Below are positions 18,371-27,713 of a DNA stretch of 64,000 bases, in pieces. The notes below the pieces were generated by a model. The model saw only the letters and a program-made list of their open reading frames with translations, did no database searches and was not told where the DNA came from. Origin of the DNA: Lachnotalea sp. AF33-28 (GTDB lineage: Bacteria; Bacillota; Clostridia; Lachnospirales; Lachnospiraceae); assembly GCF_003477885.1 (NCBI RefSeq), contig NZ_QUEE01000018.1:67130-131129 (forward strand), given 5' to 3'. The stretch's first letter is position 1. Every line of letters starts with the position of its first letter. The position numbers were made by a program, and so were the translations under genes.

Positions 18371-19902
18371 AACTGATGATATTGGATGATGATGTACAGA
18401 TAAGGGAAGGCATCCAGTTTGGCATAGACTGGAAGAGCCTTGGGATAAGTGAGGTGAAAAGCTTTGGAGACGCAGTATCGGCGCTGGAAGAACTGGAGGA
18501 GTTCAGCCCGCAGATCATCCTGGCAGATATCCGCATGCCTGAGATGGACGGCCTGGAATTCCTTCGGCGGGTCAAAACGAAACGGGGGAGCGTAAAGGTG
18601 ATTCTGATAAGCGCGTACTCTGATTTTGAATACTGCCAGAGGGCCATTCAATACGGAGCTGCCGGATACGAACTGAAGCCGCTGAAGGTGGGCAGACTGA
18701 TCCAGACAATCCAGGAAACCGTCAATCAGATCCGGGAGGAAGAGGTGGGACGGGAAAATTACCGTAAATATGTGGATACTTACCGGGAGAAGGTGGTGGA
18801 GGAGCTGTTTGACGGCAGGATTACAGACCGCAATGTGCTGATGGAGATCCTGTCGATGCATTTCGGCATACGGGAAGCCAGAACACTGCTCTGCATGGCC
18901 GTATTGCCGGATTATGGCGGAAGCCTCACAGTGGAACAGAGCTTTTGGCAAGACAGACTGGAAAAGGACGAGCACGTCTTCTGCTTTCGCGGGGGACTGG
19001 CAGTCCTGACCAAAACCGCGGATTCCACCCTGTTTATATTGGAAAAGCAGAACCGGCTTAGTAGCCTGTTCCGCGCGGTGCGCAGACATTTTTTAGATAG
19101 GGGAGTATCCGTATCAGGCGGCATCTCGGGCATGTTTGCGGTGGAGGAGATACATAGGGGGTATCTCATGGCCGATCATGCTCTTTTGAGGCGGTTTTAC
19201 GCCGGGGAAGGATATGTGGGCATTTACGGGATTGACACGGCAAAACAGGTGCAGTTTCCATATAGAGAGCGGGAAATGATGATAAGGGAGAGCATTGTTT
19301 CACTGGACCCGGATAAGATATCCGATGCCATCCAAAGGATAAAAAGGGAGCTGCGGGAGTGCGGGGTGACAGATGCGCGCGCGGTGCGGCAGCTGGTTTT
19401 ATACGGGCTGGAGGCTCTCTACGGCGCGGCGGGCAGGGGGGAGAAGCTGAAGCTTCTGGAATGGAACGGCGAAATGGAGCGGATGAAATTTCTATCAGAG
19501 TATATGGAGTATTGGGAAAAGAAGTGCAGAGAGTTTCTGGATGACTATGAAAGCGAACAGAGCCGGAGGTATTCGGCCAACGTGAAGCGGGCCTTGAGCT
19601 ATATTGAGGAGCACTATGGGGAAGATATCGGCGTGGAACAGGTCAGCGGATATATCGGAAAGACACCGAACTATTTCAGCAGCATATTCAAACAGGAGAT
19701 GGGCATTTCCTTCAGAGAGTATTTAAACCAATATCGGATACAGAAGGCGCAGGAGCTGATTCTTCATTCCGATCTGATGATTTATGAGATATCCGAAAAG
19801 GTTGGTTACCGCGATTATGCTTACTTTTCGCAGGTGTTTAAAAAACTTGCTGGCTGTTCTCCTACCGGTTTAAGAAGCGGGGATGGCGGGCAACCATCGT
19901 AG
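18367..19902 (+). CDS. YesN-type response regulator with AraC DNA-binding domain
   Basis: 511-residue regulator. Receiver domain at 1-120 with the phosphorylatable Asp54 in ILADIRMPEMDG and acidic pocket DDD at 7-9; a long middle region of unknown role; C-terminal AraC-type double HTH (about 410-505) with YFSSIFKQEMGISFREYL and YFSQVFKKLAGCSP. ATGA overlap couples translation to the kinase. It probably activates the solute-binding protein gene that follows after a promoter-sized gap. Confidence 0.93.
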   Translation: MKLMILDDDVQIREGIQFGIDWKSLGISEVKSFGDAVSALEELEEFSPQIILADIRMPEMDGLEFLRRVKTKRGSVKVILISAYSDFEYCQRAIQYGAAGYELKPLKVGRLIQTIQETVNQIREEEVGRENYRKYVDTYREKVVEELFDGRITDRNVLMEILSMHFGIREARTLLCMAVLPDYGGSLTVEQSFWQDRLEKDEHVFCFRGGLAVLTKTADSTLFILEKQNRLSSLFRAVRRHFLDRGVSVSGGISGMFAVEEIHRGYLMADHALLRRFYAGEGYVGIYGIDTAKQVQFPYREREMMIRESIVSLDPDKISDAIQRIKRELRECGVTDARAVRQLVLYGLEALYGAAGRGEKLKLLEWNGEMERMKFLSEYMEYWEKKCREFLDDYESEQSRRYSANVKRALSYIEEHYGEDIGVEQVSGYIGKTPNYFSSIFKQEMGISFREYLNQYRIQKAQELILHSDLMIYEISEKVGYRDYAYFSQVFKKLAGCSPTGLRSGDGGQPS

Positions 19903-20030
19903 TTTTTTACAAATTACCGTAGTATTTTCTAATACCCGCCCGGTGGAATGTGGTCTATGATAAAGGCACAGACAACGGGGAAACGTTGAAAAGATATACA
20001 GTAAGGAAAGTTAAAAAGGAGGGCTTAGAA

Positions 20031-21302
20031 ATGAAGAAACAAATCAAAAAAGCGGCGGCACTGCTGCTTACAGTATGCACGATTGCCGGAATGTCCGCAT
20101 GTGCGTCCGGCGGCGGGGAAGCCGGAGGCACGGCCGGTCAGGAGACGGAATCTAAGACCGGCAAGACGGATGTGGTCACCATCATCGAGGAACCCAATGT
20201 CGTATACTATCCGATTTTTATTGAAAAACTCAAAGAACTGTATCCGGATTATAACATCACCTCCAAGACATGGGAACAGTCACAGGTAGAAAAAACAGTA
20301 AAAACAGCATTTGCGGGCGGAGAGTCCATTGACGTTGTGAAATGGTATCCGAATCAGATGGAAACTTTTATCTCTTCCGATATGGCTCTGGATCTGACCC
20401 CTTATATGGATGACGAATGGAAATCCGTATTTGTGGACGGAGCTCTGGACATCGGCACCTACGACGGCAAGCTGTACTGTCTGCCCAATTCCACGGTCTA
20501 TCCGGATATTGACATCAATGTGGATATCTTTGAAGCGGCGGGCGTGGAAGTGAAGGAACACTGGACCTGGGATGAATTTGTAGATGCCTGTGAGAAGATC
20601 AAGGCCAACACCGATGCATTTCCTTTCGGCATCAGCGATACGCGCTGCGGCTGGTTCCAGAGAAACGCATTGCTGCAGATCTGGGAGACCAGGGACGAGA
20701 TGGAAGAGTTTATAGATGGGAAGATATCCTTTAGGGATGACCGCGTCGTATCTGCTCTGGATAAGATCAATGAGCTGTTCACCAAGGAGTACGCATATCC
20801 GGGTGACGGCGCTTTCTCACAGACGAAGGATCAGATAGAGGCGGCCTTTACCCAGGGCAAGATCGCCATGATGTGCAATGTAAATAACGGCGGAAAGAAC
20901 GCGAGAAAACTGATGGCAGAAGCCGGAAACGAGAATGTGAGGACGGTCAGCTGGCCCTCCATGGCCACCGGAGAGTGCGATTATGTGCTGGGCGGATGCG
21001 ACGGATATTTTATACCGGCCAATACCCAAAATGTGGATGCAGCGGTCAATATTCTGAAATACCTGACCAGCCCGGAGGCGTTTGAGTACCAGGTGGAGGA
21101 CGGCGATGTGGTGCCAGCCAAGGTGGAAGGCAGCGCGGACGAGGAATTTTCCCGGGATTCCAATAAGGTTTATCCGAAAGAGATCCTGTCCCTGTCCGCG
21201 GAAATGAATGATTATGTGAACTATAACATCGCGGCCAATTATTTTTATGATAAGGAAAACGCGCTGACTGAGCTGGAGGCACTTCGTGAATCCGCCCAGT
21301 AA
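20031..21302 (+). CDS. CUT1 sugar ABC transporter substrate-binding lipoprotein
   Basis: Family 1 extracellular solute-binding protein, 423 residues. The signal peptide ends at lipobox MSAC with Cys24, followed by a Gly/Glu/Thr linker. The mature part has the usual two-lobe blocks (KTWEQSQVEKTVKTAFAGG, DLTPYMDDEW, GKIAMMCNVNNGG). AAGGAGG precedes the ATG by 8 bases. It is expected to bind oligosaccharides. Genes for both permeases follow; no ATPase gene lies nearby, so a shared MsmX/UgpC-type ATPase elsewhere is probably used. Confidence 0.9.
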   Translation: MKKQIKKAAALLLTVCTIAGMSACASGGGEAGGTAGQETESKTGKTDVVTIIEEPNVVYYPIFIEKLKELYPDYNITSKTWEQSQVEKTVKTAFAGGESIDVVKWYPNQMETFISSDMALDLTPYMDDEWKSVFVDGALDIGTYDGKLYCLPNSTVYPDIDINVDIFEAAGVEVKEHWTWDEFVDACEKIKANTDAFPFGISDTRCGWFQRNALLQIWETRDEMEEFIDGKISFRDDRVVSALDKINELFTKEYAYPGDGAFSQTKDQIEAAFTQGKIAMMCNVNNGGKNARKLMAEAGNENVRTVSWPSMATGECDYVLGGCDGYFIPANTQNVDAAVNILKYLTSPEAFEYQVEDGDVVPAKVEGSADEEFSRDSNKVYPKEILSLSAEMNDYVNYNIAANYFYDKENALTELEALRESAQ

Positions 21303-21322
21303 CTAAAAAAGTGATCTGTTCG

Positions 21323-21364
21323 GGACCGGACCGCGGGGAAGTTATTCCCCGCCGGGAACGGTCC
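21323..21364 (+). terminator. Stem-loop between binding protein and permease genes
   Basis: GGGGAA / TTCCCC inner stem enclosed by GGACCG / CGGTCC, without a T run. More likely an mRNA-stabilising or attenuating structure than a full terminator. It matches the arrangement in opp1 and opp2. Confidence 0.55.
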
Positions 21365-21452
21365 TTAATAAACCCTTAAAACACCGAAATTTGATGGGGT
21401 CAGGCCGTCAGCCGGCCAGATAAAATGTTATTTTAAGAAAGAAGGCGTTATT

Positions 21453-22364
21453 TTGAAGAAAAAGAAGGGGAAAAAATATGGGAAACTGGATCGCAAGCTG
21501 ATGGGAATCGGCATCCTGTTCCTGCTTCCGGCTGCAGTGCTGATCGGATTTACCACAGTGATTCCCATCATATGGAATATTGTTTTATCCCTTAGCAATT
21601 GGAACGGCAACGGGGCCCTTGAGTTTACCGGCCTGGACAATTATATGAAGCTCTTTTCCGATACCGCGACATTAAAGACCATCAGAAATTCAATGGTGGT
21701 GGCCGTAGGATCCACCGTCGTTTCCATGGTGTTAGGTATTCTGCTTGCACTGATGATCTATAAGATGGGCAAAAAGGAAGGCTCGGTTTTCCGTTTCATC
21801 TTTTACAATCCCAGCATGATGCCCATGACCGTAGCCGGCCTGCTGTTCGTATTTGTGCTGGCGCCGGATGAAGGCCTCCTCAATAATATCTTCGGGGCTA
21901 TGGGACTGACATCCCTGCAGCACGCCTGGCTTGCTGAACCGGGCCTGGTGTTGGGCACCCTGGCAGTTGTGTCCGGATTTAAGGACAGCGGAACGATTAT
22001 GATGCTGATTTACACCGGTGTGCTGGCCATCCCGGAAGATCTGTTTGAATCGGCCAGACTGGACGGGACGAATTACTGGAAGGAGATTCGCCTGATCATC
22101 CTGCCTCTGATCAAACCCACGATCTGTATGGTGCTTTCCATGAATGTCATGTGGTCCTTCAAGACCTACGATATGGTCTGGACCATGACCCAGGGCGGCC
22201 CGGGGTCCATGTCAAAGACGGCGCCCATCGCCATGATCCAGCAGGCGTTCACCTACAATAAATTCGGCTATGCATCTGCGATTGGCCTGGTATTTTCCGC
22301 ACTGGTACTGGTCTGCATCGCACTTGTGAGAAGGGCATTAAGGAGTGAAGCATATGAGTACTAA
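21453..22364 (+). CDS. CUT1 sugar ABC transporter permease (MalF/UgpA type)
   Basis: 303-residue inner-membrane permease starting at TTG after AAGAAAGAAGG. A Lys-rich N-terminus leads into six hydrophobic segments; the EAA motif is in ESARLDGTNYWKEIRLIILPLIKP, the contact site for the ATPase. The next permease begins inside its last codons. Confidence 0.92.
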   Translation: MKKKKGKKYGKLDRKLMGIGILFLLPAAVLIGFTTVIPIIWNIVLSLSNWNGNGALEFTGLDNYMKLFSDTATLKTIRNSMVVAVGSTVVSMVLGILLALMIYKMGKKEGSVFRFIFYNPSMMPMTVAGLLFVFVLAPDEGLLNNIFGAMGLTSLQHAWLAEPGLVLGTLAVVSGFKDSGTIMMLIYTGVLAIPEDLFESARLDGTNYWKEIRLIILPLIKPTICMVLSMNVMWSFKTYDMVWTMTQGGPGSMSKTAPIAMIQQAFTYNKFGYASAIGLVFSALVLVCIALVRRALRSEAYEY

Positions 22365-23223
22365 AACTGCAGTCATGAAAAAGAAAAAATGGACGGAAGA
22401 CAGAACCATTAAACTGATCCTAAGACTGCTCCTGCTTTGTTTTTCCGTCATATACATATATCCGGTCATCTTTGCGGTCATCACATCATTAAAGACACTG
22501 CCGGAATTTTACACCGATATCTGGGCTCTGCCGAAGAACTTTCTGTACGGCAATTATATCGAGGCATTTTTTACAGGCAAGATCGGGGAGTACTTTCTTA
22601 ACAGCGTGATTATAGCCGTATGCTCCATCCTAGCCATACAGGTGATCTCCACCATGGCGGCCTATGCGCTGACCAGGCTTAGAGTGCCTCATACGAATCT
22701 GATCCTTCTGATTCTGTTCGCCCTGCAGATCCTGCCCACAGAGACGATCATCATCCCTCTGTATGTGGAGATGTCCAAAATCGGTTTTCTCCGCATGCAG
22801 TATGTGCCGATCATCATCGCTTATGTGGGGTGGTCCATACCGGGCTCCGCGATTATCCTGAAAAATTTCTTTGAAACCGTGCCCAAGGAGCTTCTGGAAG
22901 CCGCGAGGATTGACGGCAGCGGCGAGGTGAAAAGCCTGTTTCTGATCGTTCTGCCGCTCATGAAGAGCGCTGTCTGCACCGTGTCGATCATGAACTTCAA
23001 CTTCGTCTGGGGGGAACTGATGTGGGCTCAGATCGCAACGCTGCTGACGGATAAGGGACTGCCGCTGACAGTAGGGCTGTTGAATTTCAAGGGCCAGATA
23101 TCCACCAACTGGCCGCAGCTGTGCGCGGCAATCTGTATCGTGATCCTGCCGCTGTATCTGATCTTCCTGCTGATGCAGAAGTATTTCATAGCAGGGTTGA
23201 CGGCGGGGGGCGTCAAAGGATGA
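22354..23223 (+). CDS. CUT1 sugar ABC transporter permease (MalG/UgpE type)
   Basis: 289-residue permease with six membrane segments and the EAA motif in ELLEAARIDGSGEVKSLFLIVLPLMK. The ATG lies 8 bases after AGGAG and 11 bases inside the upstream gene, giving tight coupling; an in-frame GTG at 22345 overlaps the ribosome binding site and is rejected. C-terminus ends AGLTAGGVKG, the usual family ending. Confidence 0.92.
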   Translation: MSTKTAVMKKKKWTEDRTIKLILRLLLLCFSVIYIYPVIFAVITSLKTLPEFYTDIWALPKNFLYGNYIEAFFTGKIGEYFLNSVIIAVCSILAIQVISTMAAYALTRLRVPHTNLILLILFALQILPTETIIIPLYVEMSKIGFLRMQYVPIIIAYVGWSIPGSAIILKNFFETVPKELLEAARIDGSGEVKSLFLIVLPLMKSAVCTVSIMNFNFVWGELMWAQIATLLTDKGLPLTVGLLNFKGQISTNWPQLCAAICIVILPLYLIFLLMQKYFIAGLTAGGVKG

Positions 23224-23272
23224 GGTGAATTGTGCGGTGTGACTGAGGTTATGGCAATAGAAAGGACAGAAT

Positions 23273-26200
23273 ATGAGAGTGGATGAACTTAGACGGCATT
23301 TTTTGCGGCCGGATGCGGGATACAGGCCGGCGGCTTTCTGGATTTGGAATGACTGGATGACGCGGGAGCAGATTGTGAGACAGCTGGAGGAGATTGCGGG
23401 ACATGGATTCGGCGGTGCTTTCGTCCATCCGAGACCCGGCATGATTCAGACGTATCTGGATGAGGAGTGGTTCGATAAATGGGAGCTGGCACTTAAGACG
23501 GCTAAAGGGCTGGGGATCAAGCTCTATCTGTATGATGAGAATTCCTATCCTTCCGGATTTGGGGGAGGGCATGTGTCCTCGCAGCTGCCGGACTGCCTGG
23601 CCATGTCAGTGAAATTTGTGAAGACGGATTTTGCTCATGTGAAGGATAAATTTGAGCTGGCTAAAAACAGCAGGTCCAAGCTGTCCGGATATATCCGGGT
23701 CTTTGTGGGTGAGGAAGGGGACAGGGGGCTGCGCTTGCTTAAGGATGTCACCGATGAGGACTGGGATCTGCGGTCAGAGGACCAATGCATGTATGTGGCG
23801 CTGGAACAGGTGGAGCCTAAGGCGGAAAAATGGCTGGCGGGATTTGCTAATGTGGATCTGTTAAGGCCGGAGGTCGCCGAGCTGTTTTTGGATACGGTGT
23901 ACCGGCCTTATTTTGAGAGGTTCGGGAACTATTTCGGAGAGGAAATTCCGGCGGTATTTATGGATGAACCGGCTATGACCGGCAGCATGATCTATGGAAC
24001 CGGCAGTGGCCTTTCCCAGCCCTACAGCCCCTGGCTGCGCTATGAATTTGTCAAGAGAAACGGATATGATCTGGACAGCCACCTGCCGGCGCTGTTTGAA
24101 GATAATGTGGAGGCGGACTGGTTTCTGCACGATGCGGCCAAGGTGCGTTTTGATTATTACAGCACTCTGCGTGAGCTTTGGATTGAAAATTTCATGAAGC
24201 CCATGCAGAAGTGGTGTAAGGCTCATAACATCCGCCTCACCGGGCATTTCATGGATGATGAATGGCCGTTAGTAACCGGGTATGTGACTTCTCCGTCAGT
24301 TATGGCCAATCATGAATATATGGACTGGCCGGGCATCGATATGCTTCAGGGCAGCCATATGACGGAGAAACCCTGGGACCCGCTGTGGCTGATCATGCTG
24401 GAGGCATCAGGCGCTGCCAACCAGCTGGGCAAGGAGCGCGTGCTGACGGAAGCATTCGGCGCAGGAGGCTGGGATCAGACCATCGCTGACTTTAAGAGAA
24501 ACGGCGACTGGCTGCTGGCTAACGGGATCAACTTTTTCTGCTGCCATCTGACCTATGCTTCTTATCTGGGAGCCCGGAAAAGAGATCATCCCCAATCCTT
24601 TGACTGGCGGGAACCGTGGTGGCAGGAGTTTGGACAACTGTGTGACTATTTTGCCAGGGTTTCTGTGATCAGCACATTAAGCCGCGCCCATAACCGTATA
24701 CTGGTGCTGCACCCTACGCTATCCGGTTACCTCTGTCCGGTGAGGGAAGAGGTGGACAGCCTGGTGGACGGCGATTTATGCAGAAAACCGGATATGAGCG
24801 GCTATTTTGAACTCTTAAAGGCGCTGCGGCGCGGACTGTGGGATTTTGATCTGGGTGATGAATTCATATTGAAAAATCACGGTGTGTGCAGCACGGAGGG
24901 GCTGACGGTGGGACAGCAGACTTACCGGGTAATTATTCTGCCGCGGGAAGCGAGCAGTATGCTGTCTTCCACGATGGAGATGCTGAAGGATTTTCTGGAT
25001 ATGGGAGGCCTGGTGCTCTGGGGCGGTTTTAGCAGAGGTGAACAGGATACACAACAGGATACACAAGCATATGGCGGCTCGTTGCCGGGACAGCTGCCGG
25101 CTTTTTGGCTCGACGGAACAGAAAATGAGTCCGCATTGGAAAATCTGAAAGCTGCTGCCGGCACAGTCTGTTTTGACAGTGAAGATGATCTTAAGACAGA
25201 ACTGCAAAAACGTCTTTATCCGAATATCGTGGCCAAGAAAGGTCTGCCTGACGGAGTTGAGGTCATGCAAAGGGAGACGGATGACTGCCTGATTCTGTTT
25301 GCCATCAATCACAGCCTGCACCGGATCGAGGATGTGCTGGCTGCCGGAGGTACAGGCGCGCGCAGATGGGATCCGTTTACAGGAGCAGAGGCGGAGAAGT
25401 GTCCGGCGGGGGAAGATGGCAGGGTGGAAATACCCCTCTGTATGGAACACGGCCAGTCCGTGCTCTGGATTGTTGAAAAGAGAGGCGCGTCCCTTTTTGA
25501 ATCTGTCAAAGAGCAGGTCTGCCTGAATAAGCCTCTGCAGGTGAAACTGGACTCTGTGCGGGCCGAAGCGCTTAATATACTGACACTGGATTACTGCGAT
25601 CTTGAGGTCGACGGACATCTGTATGAGGACAGAAGCACCATTGAGGCGTCGCATAAACTGTTCCTGCACCGCGGGTTTGACAGCAATCCGTGGGATAATA
25701 AGGTTCAGTATAAACACAGCGTGCTGGACCGAAACCGTTACTATGGATCAGAGAGCGGATTTTGCATTGTGTACCGCTTTTATATCCGGCCGGGTGTCTC
25801 TTTGGAGCATGTATCTGTCAGGGTTGAGCAGGGGGATAAATACCGCATATGCTGCAACGGTCATCCCCTGCATTGGAGCGCGGTGGATCCTGCACTGGAA
25901 AGAGGGCTCTATGAGGCGCAGCTGATTGGACTGGCGCCGGGCAGAAATGAACTTCGGCTGATCTGTCCGGAATTTGACGCGGAACTGGAGATCGAACCGG
26001 TCTATGTGACCGGCCGTTTCAGCGTGACAGCCAGCGGGGGCAGATGGGAGCTGGGTGCGGAGAAACCGCTAAGCTATGGCAGCCTTAAGGAGCAGGGCTA
26101 TCCGTTTTATGGGGGAGCAGTCCTCTATCAATATACAGTGACTTCGGACGGCGGCAGAGGGCGCATTGTTTTGCCGGAAAATCTGAATGCGGCGGCTGTC

Positions 26201-26479
26201 AGCATAGCGGTAAACAACGCCGCGCCGGTGCTTATCTGTGCGGATCACTGCCATGAATACATGACAGAAGCGCTGCAGTCGGGAGAAAACCGGATTCAGA
26301 TAAGAGTTTGTGCCAGCCTGAAAAATACTCTGGGGCCGCATCACGATCCCAAACATCCCCGCCGCACAGCCTGGCCGGCCATGTGGAAGGAGGCGCCCAG
26401 AAAAGGGCAGCCAGCCGCGGCGGACTATGATCTGATTGACTACGGACTGGAGGAAGCGATACAGGTTTACGGTGATTGA
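23273..26479 (+). CDS. GH106-like glycosyl hydrolase (alpha-L-rhamnosidase type)
   Basis: 1,068-residue enzyme. The N-terminus matches the GH106-like pattern: RPAAFWIWNDWMTREQIVRQL, GFGGAFVHPRPG, and YDENSYPSGFGGG, followed by an acidic block VFMDEPAM. The C-terminal third contains beta-sandwich regions that resemble galactose-binding or GH2-type sugar-binding folds. Known GH106 members remove alpha-L-rhamnose from rhamnogalacturonans. No signal peptide, so it should act on imported oligosaccharides. It follows the CUT1 permeases by 49 bases (GAAAGGACAG before the ATG) and is probably part of the same transcript. Confidence 0.75.
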   Translation: MRVDELRRHFLRPDAGYRPAAFWIWNDWMTREQIVRQLEEIAGHGFGGAFVHPRPGMIQTYLDEEWFDKWELALKTAKGLGIKLYLYDENSYPSGFGGGHVSSQLPDCLAMSVKFVKTDFAHVKDKFELAKNSRSKLSGYIRVFVGEEGDRGLRLLKDVTDEDWDLRSEDQCMYVALEQVEPKAEKWLAGFANVDLLRPEVAELFLDTVYRPYFERFGNYFGEEIPAVFMDEPAMTGSMIYGTGSGLSQPYSPWLRYEFVKRNGYDLDSHLPALFEDNVEADWFLHDAAKVRFDYYSTLRELWIENFMKPMQKWCKAHNIRLTGHFMDDEWPLVTGYVTSPSVMANHEYMDWPGIDMLQGSHMTEKPWDPLWLIMLEASGAANQLGKERVLTEAFGAGGWDQTIADFKRNGDWLLANGINFFCCHLTYASYLGARKRDHPQSFDWREPWWQEFGQLCDYFARVSVISTLSRAHNRILVLHPTLSGYLCPVREEVDSLVDGDLCRKPDMSGYFELLKALRRGLWDFDLGDEFILKNHGVCSTEGLTVGQQTYRVIILPREASSMLSSTMEMLKDFLDMGGLVLWGGFSRGEQDTQQDTQAYGGSLPGQLPAFWLDGTENESALENLKAAAGTVCFDSEDDLKTELQKRLYPNIVAKKGLPDGVEVMQRETDDCLILFAINHSLHRIEDVLAAGGTGARRWDPFTGAEAEKCPAGEDGRVEIPLCMEHGQSVLWIVEKRGASLFESVKEQVCLNKPLQVKLDSVRAEALNILTLDYCDLEVDGHLYEDRSTIEASHKLFLHRGFDSNPWDNKVQYKHSVLDRNRYYGSESGFCIVYRFYIRPGVSLEHVSVRVEQGDKYRICCNGHPLHWSAVDPALERGLYEAQLIGLAPGRNELRLICPEFDAELEIEPVYVTGRFSVTASGGRWELGAEKPLSYGSLKEQGYPFYGGAVLYQYTVTSDGGRGRIVLPENLNAAAVSIAVNNAAPVLICADHCHEYMTEALQSGENRIQIRVCASLKNTLGPHHDPKHPRRTAWPAMWKEAPRKGQPAAADYDLIDYGLEEAIQVYGD

Positions 26480-26504
26480 CCGCCCCGGGTTCTTGCGGTA
26501 GAAT
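26476..26504 (+). promoter_or_regulatory. Promoter of the nitroreductase-Nudix genes
   Basis: TTGACC, 17-base spacer, TAGAAT. The -35 box overlaps the stop codon of the GH106-like gene. Confidence 0.65.
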
Positions 26505-26563
26505 AGAACCGTCACAGACTGGATCCGCAGGCGGTATCTGCCGCAGAACATGGAGGCAATAAA

Positions 26564-27064
26564 ATGAATGAGATTTTTACCAGGAGATCCATAAGAAAAT
26601 ATCAGAGCAAACCGGTGGAACAGGAGAAGCTGGAACGGATACTTCGGGCGGGCATGCAGGCGCCATCGGCCCAAAATGAACAGCCCTGGGAATTTATTGT
26701 GATCGCTAAGGACAGAGAGATGAAGCAGCAGATCTCCACTATGAGCCCCTATGCGGGGATGGCAGCCAATGCGGGAGCGCTGATTGTGGTCTGCAGCAAT
26801 CTTTTGGTGACGGACCGTAACTGGTGGGTGGAGGATCTTTCGGCCTGCGTGCAGAACATGCTGCTGCAGATCGAAGCGGAAGGGCTTGGCGGCGTATGGC
26901 TTGGCTGGTACCCGGATATGGAGCGGGTGGAGCGCACAAAGAGGGCGTTAAAGCTGCCGGAGCAGATTACGCCTTTTGCGGTGATTTCCTTGGGGTATCC
27001 CGCGGAAACAAAGGAAAGGGCCGACCGTTTTCTTCCGGAAAGAGTACACTATGAGCGGTACTGA
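26564..27064 (+). CDS. Nitroreductase family FMN-dependent oxidoreductase
   Basis: 166-residue single-domain nitroreductase. The FMN-binding N-terminal block RRSIRKYQSKPVEQEKLERI and the APSAQNEQPWEF loop are typical; the C-terminal part GGVWLGWYP and FAVISLGYPAE also fit. Such enzymes use NAD(P)H to reduce nitro groups, quinones or flavins; substrate unknown. GGAGG lies 8 bases before the ATG. The end overlaps the Nudix gene by 14 bases in another frame. Confidence 0.9.
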   Translation: MNEIFTRRSIRKYQSKPVEQEKLERILRAGMQAPSAQNEQPWEFIVIAKDREMKQQISTMSPYAGMAANAGALIVVCSNLLVTDRNWWVEDLSACVQNMLLQIEAEGLGGVWLGWYPDMERVERTKRALKLPEQITPFAVISLGYPAETKERADRFLPERVHYERY

Positions 27065-27635
27065 GTATTTTGAAATTTTAAATGAGGACGGTTCGCTCAC
27101 CGGTATTTTAAAGGAGCGGAGTCTGGTGCATCGGGACGGAGACCTGCACGGCGCGTCCCATATCTGGGTTATCTGCAGGGAAGGTGAGAAGCTGTGGATC
27201 CTCCTGCAGAAGCGCAGCGAGGAGAAGGATTCCTATCCGGGCTGTTTCGATGTATCGGCGGCCGGGCATCTGGATCCGGGAGAGAGCTTTTTGGATGGCG
27301 CGCTCCGGGAGCTCGGAGAGGAATTGGGGCTTAACGCAAAACCGGCCGAGCTCATATATTTCCAGCAGAAGAAAATCGATCAGCTGGAATGCTTTCACGG
27401 TACGCAGTTTCATAACCGGGAACTGATCAGCAGTTTTATCTATGAGATGAAGGAGAAAAAGGAAAACTTTTGCTTTCAGCGGGAGGAGATATCGGAAGTT
27501 CTATGGACAGAGGCCGGAGAACTCAGAAAAAGGCTGACGGACGGCAGCATGAAACACTGCATAGATGAAACGGAGTATGCGCATCTTTGTACGCTCGTAC
27601 TGTCCAAAAGCGTTGCCTCTTTCACTGCGATGTGA
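27051..27635 (+). CDS. Nudix hydrolase
   Basis: 194-residue protein with a complete Nudix box, GHLDPGESFLDGALREL followed by GEELGL, giving the catalytic REXXEE-type glutamates. The N-terminal DEDGSLTGILKERSLVHRDGDLH resembles the isopentenyl-diphosphate isomerase-like/YfcD branch (cytoplasmic, Mg-dependent). The start lies inside the nitroreductase gene, so the two are coupled. Substrate unknown. Confidence 0.9.
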   Translation: MSGTEYFEILNEDGSLTGILKERSLVHRDGDLHGASHIWVICREGEKLWILLQKRSEEKDSYPGCFDVSAAGHLDPGESFLDGALRELGEELGLNAKPAELIYFQQKKIDQLECFHGTQFHNRELISSFIYEMKEKKENFCFQREEISEVLWTEAGELRKRLTDGSMKHCIDETEYAHLCTLVLSKSVASFTAM

Positions 27636-27713
27636 TAAACTGATATCATACTGCATAAGCAGCAAAGTTCCAAAAACCAGAAAGCAATCCAATCAGGAGG
27701 AAGAGTCACTGTC

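Noticed and set aside
19970..19990. CcpA cre site upstream of the CUT1 binding protein
   Set aside because: GAAACGTTGA resembles half of a cre box but the flanking consensus bases are missing.
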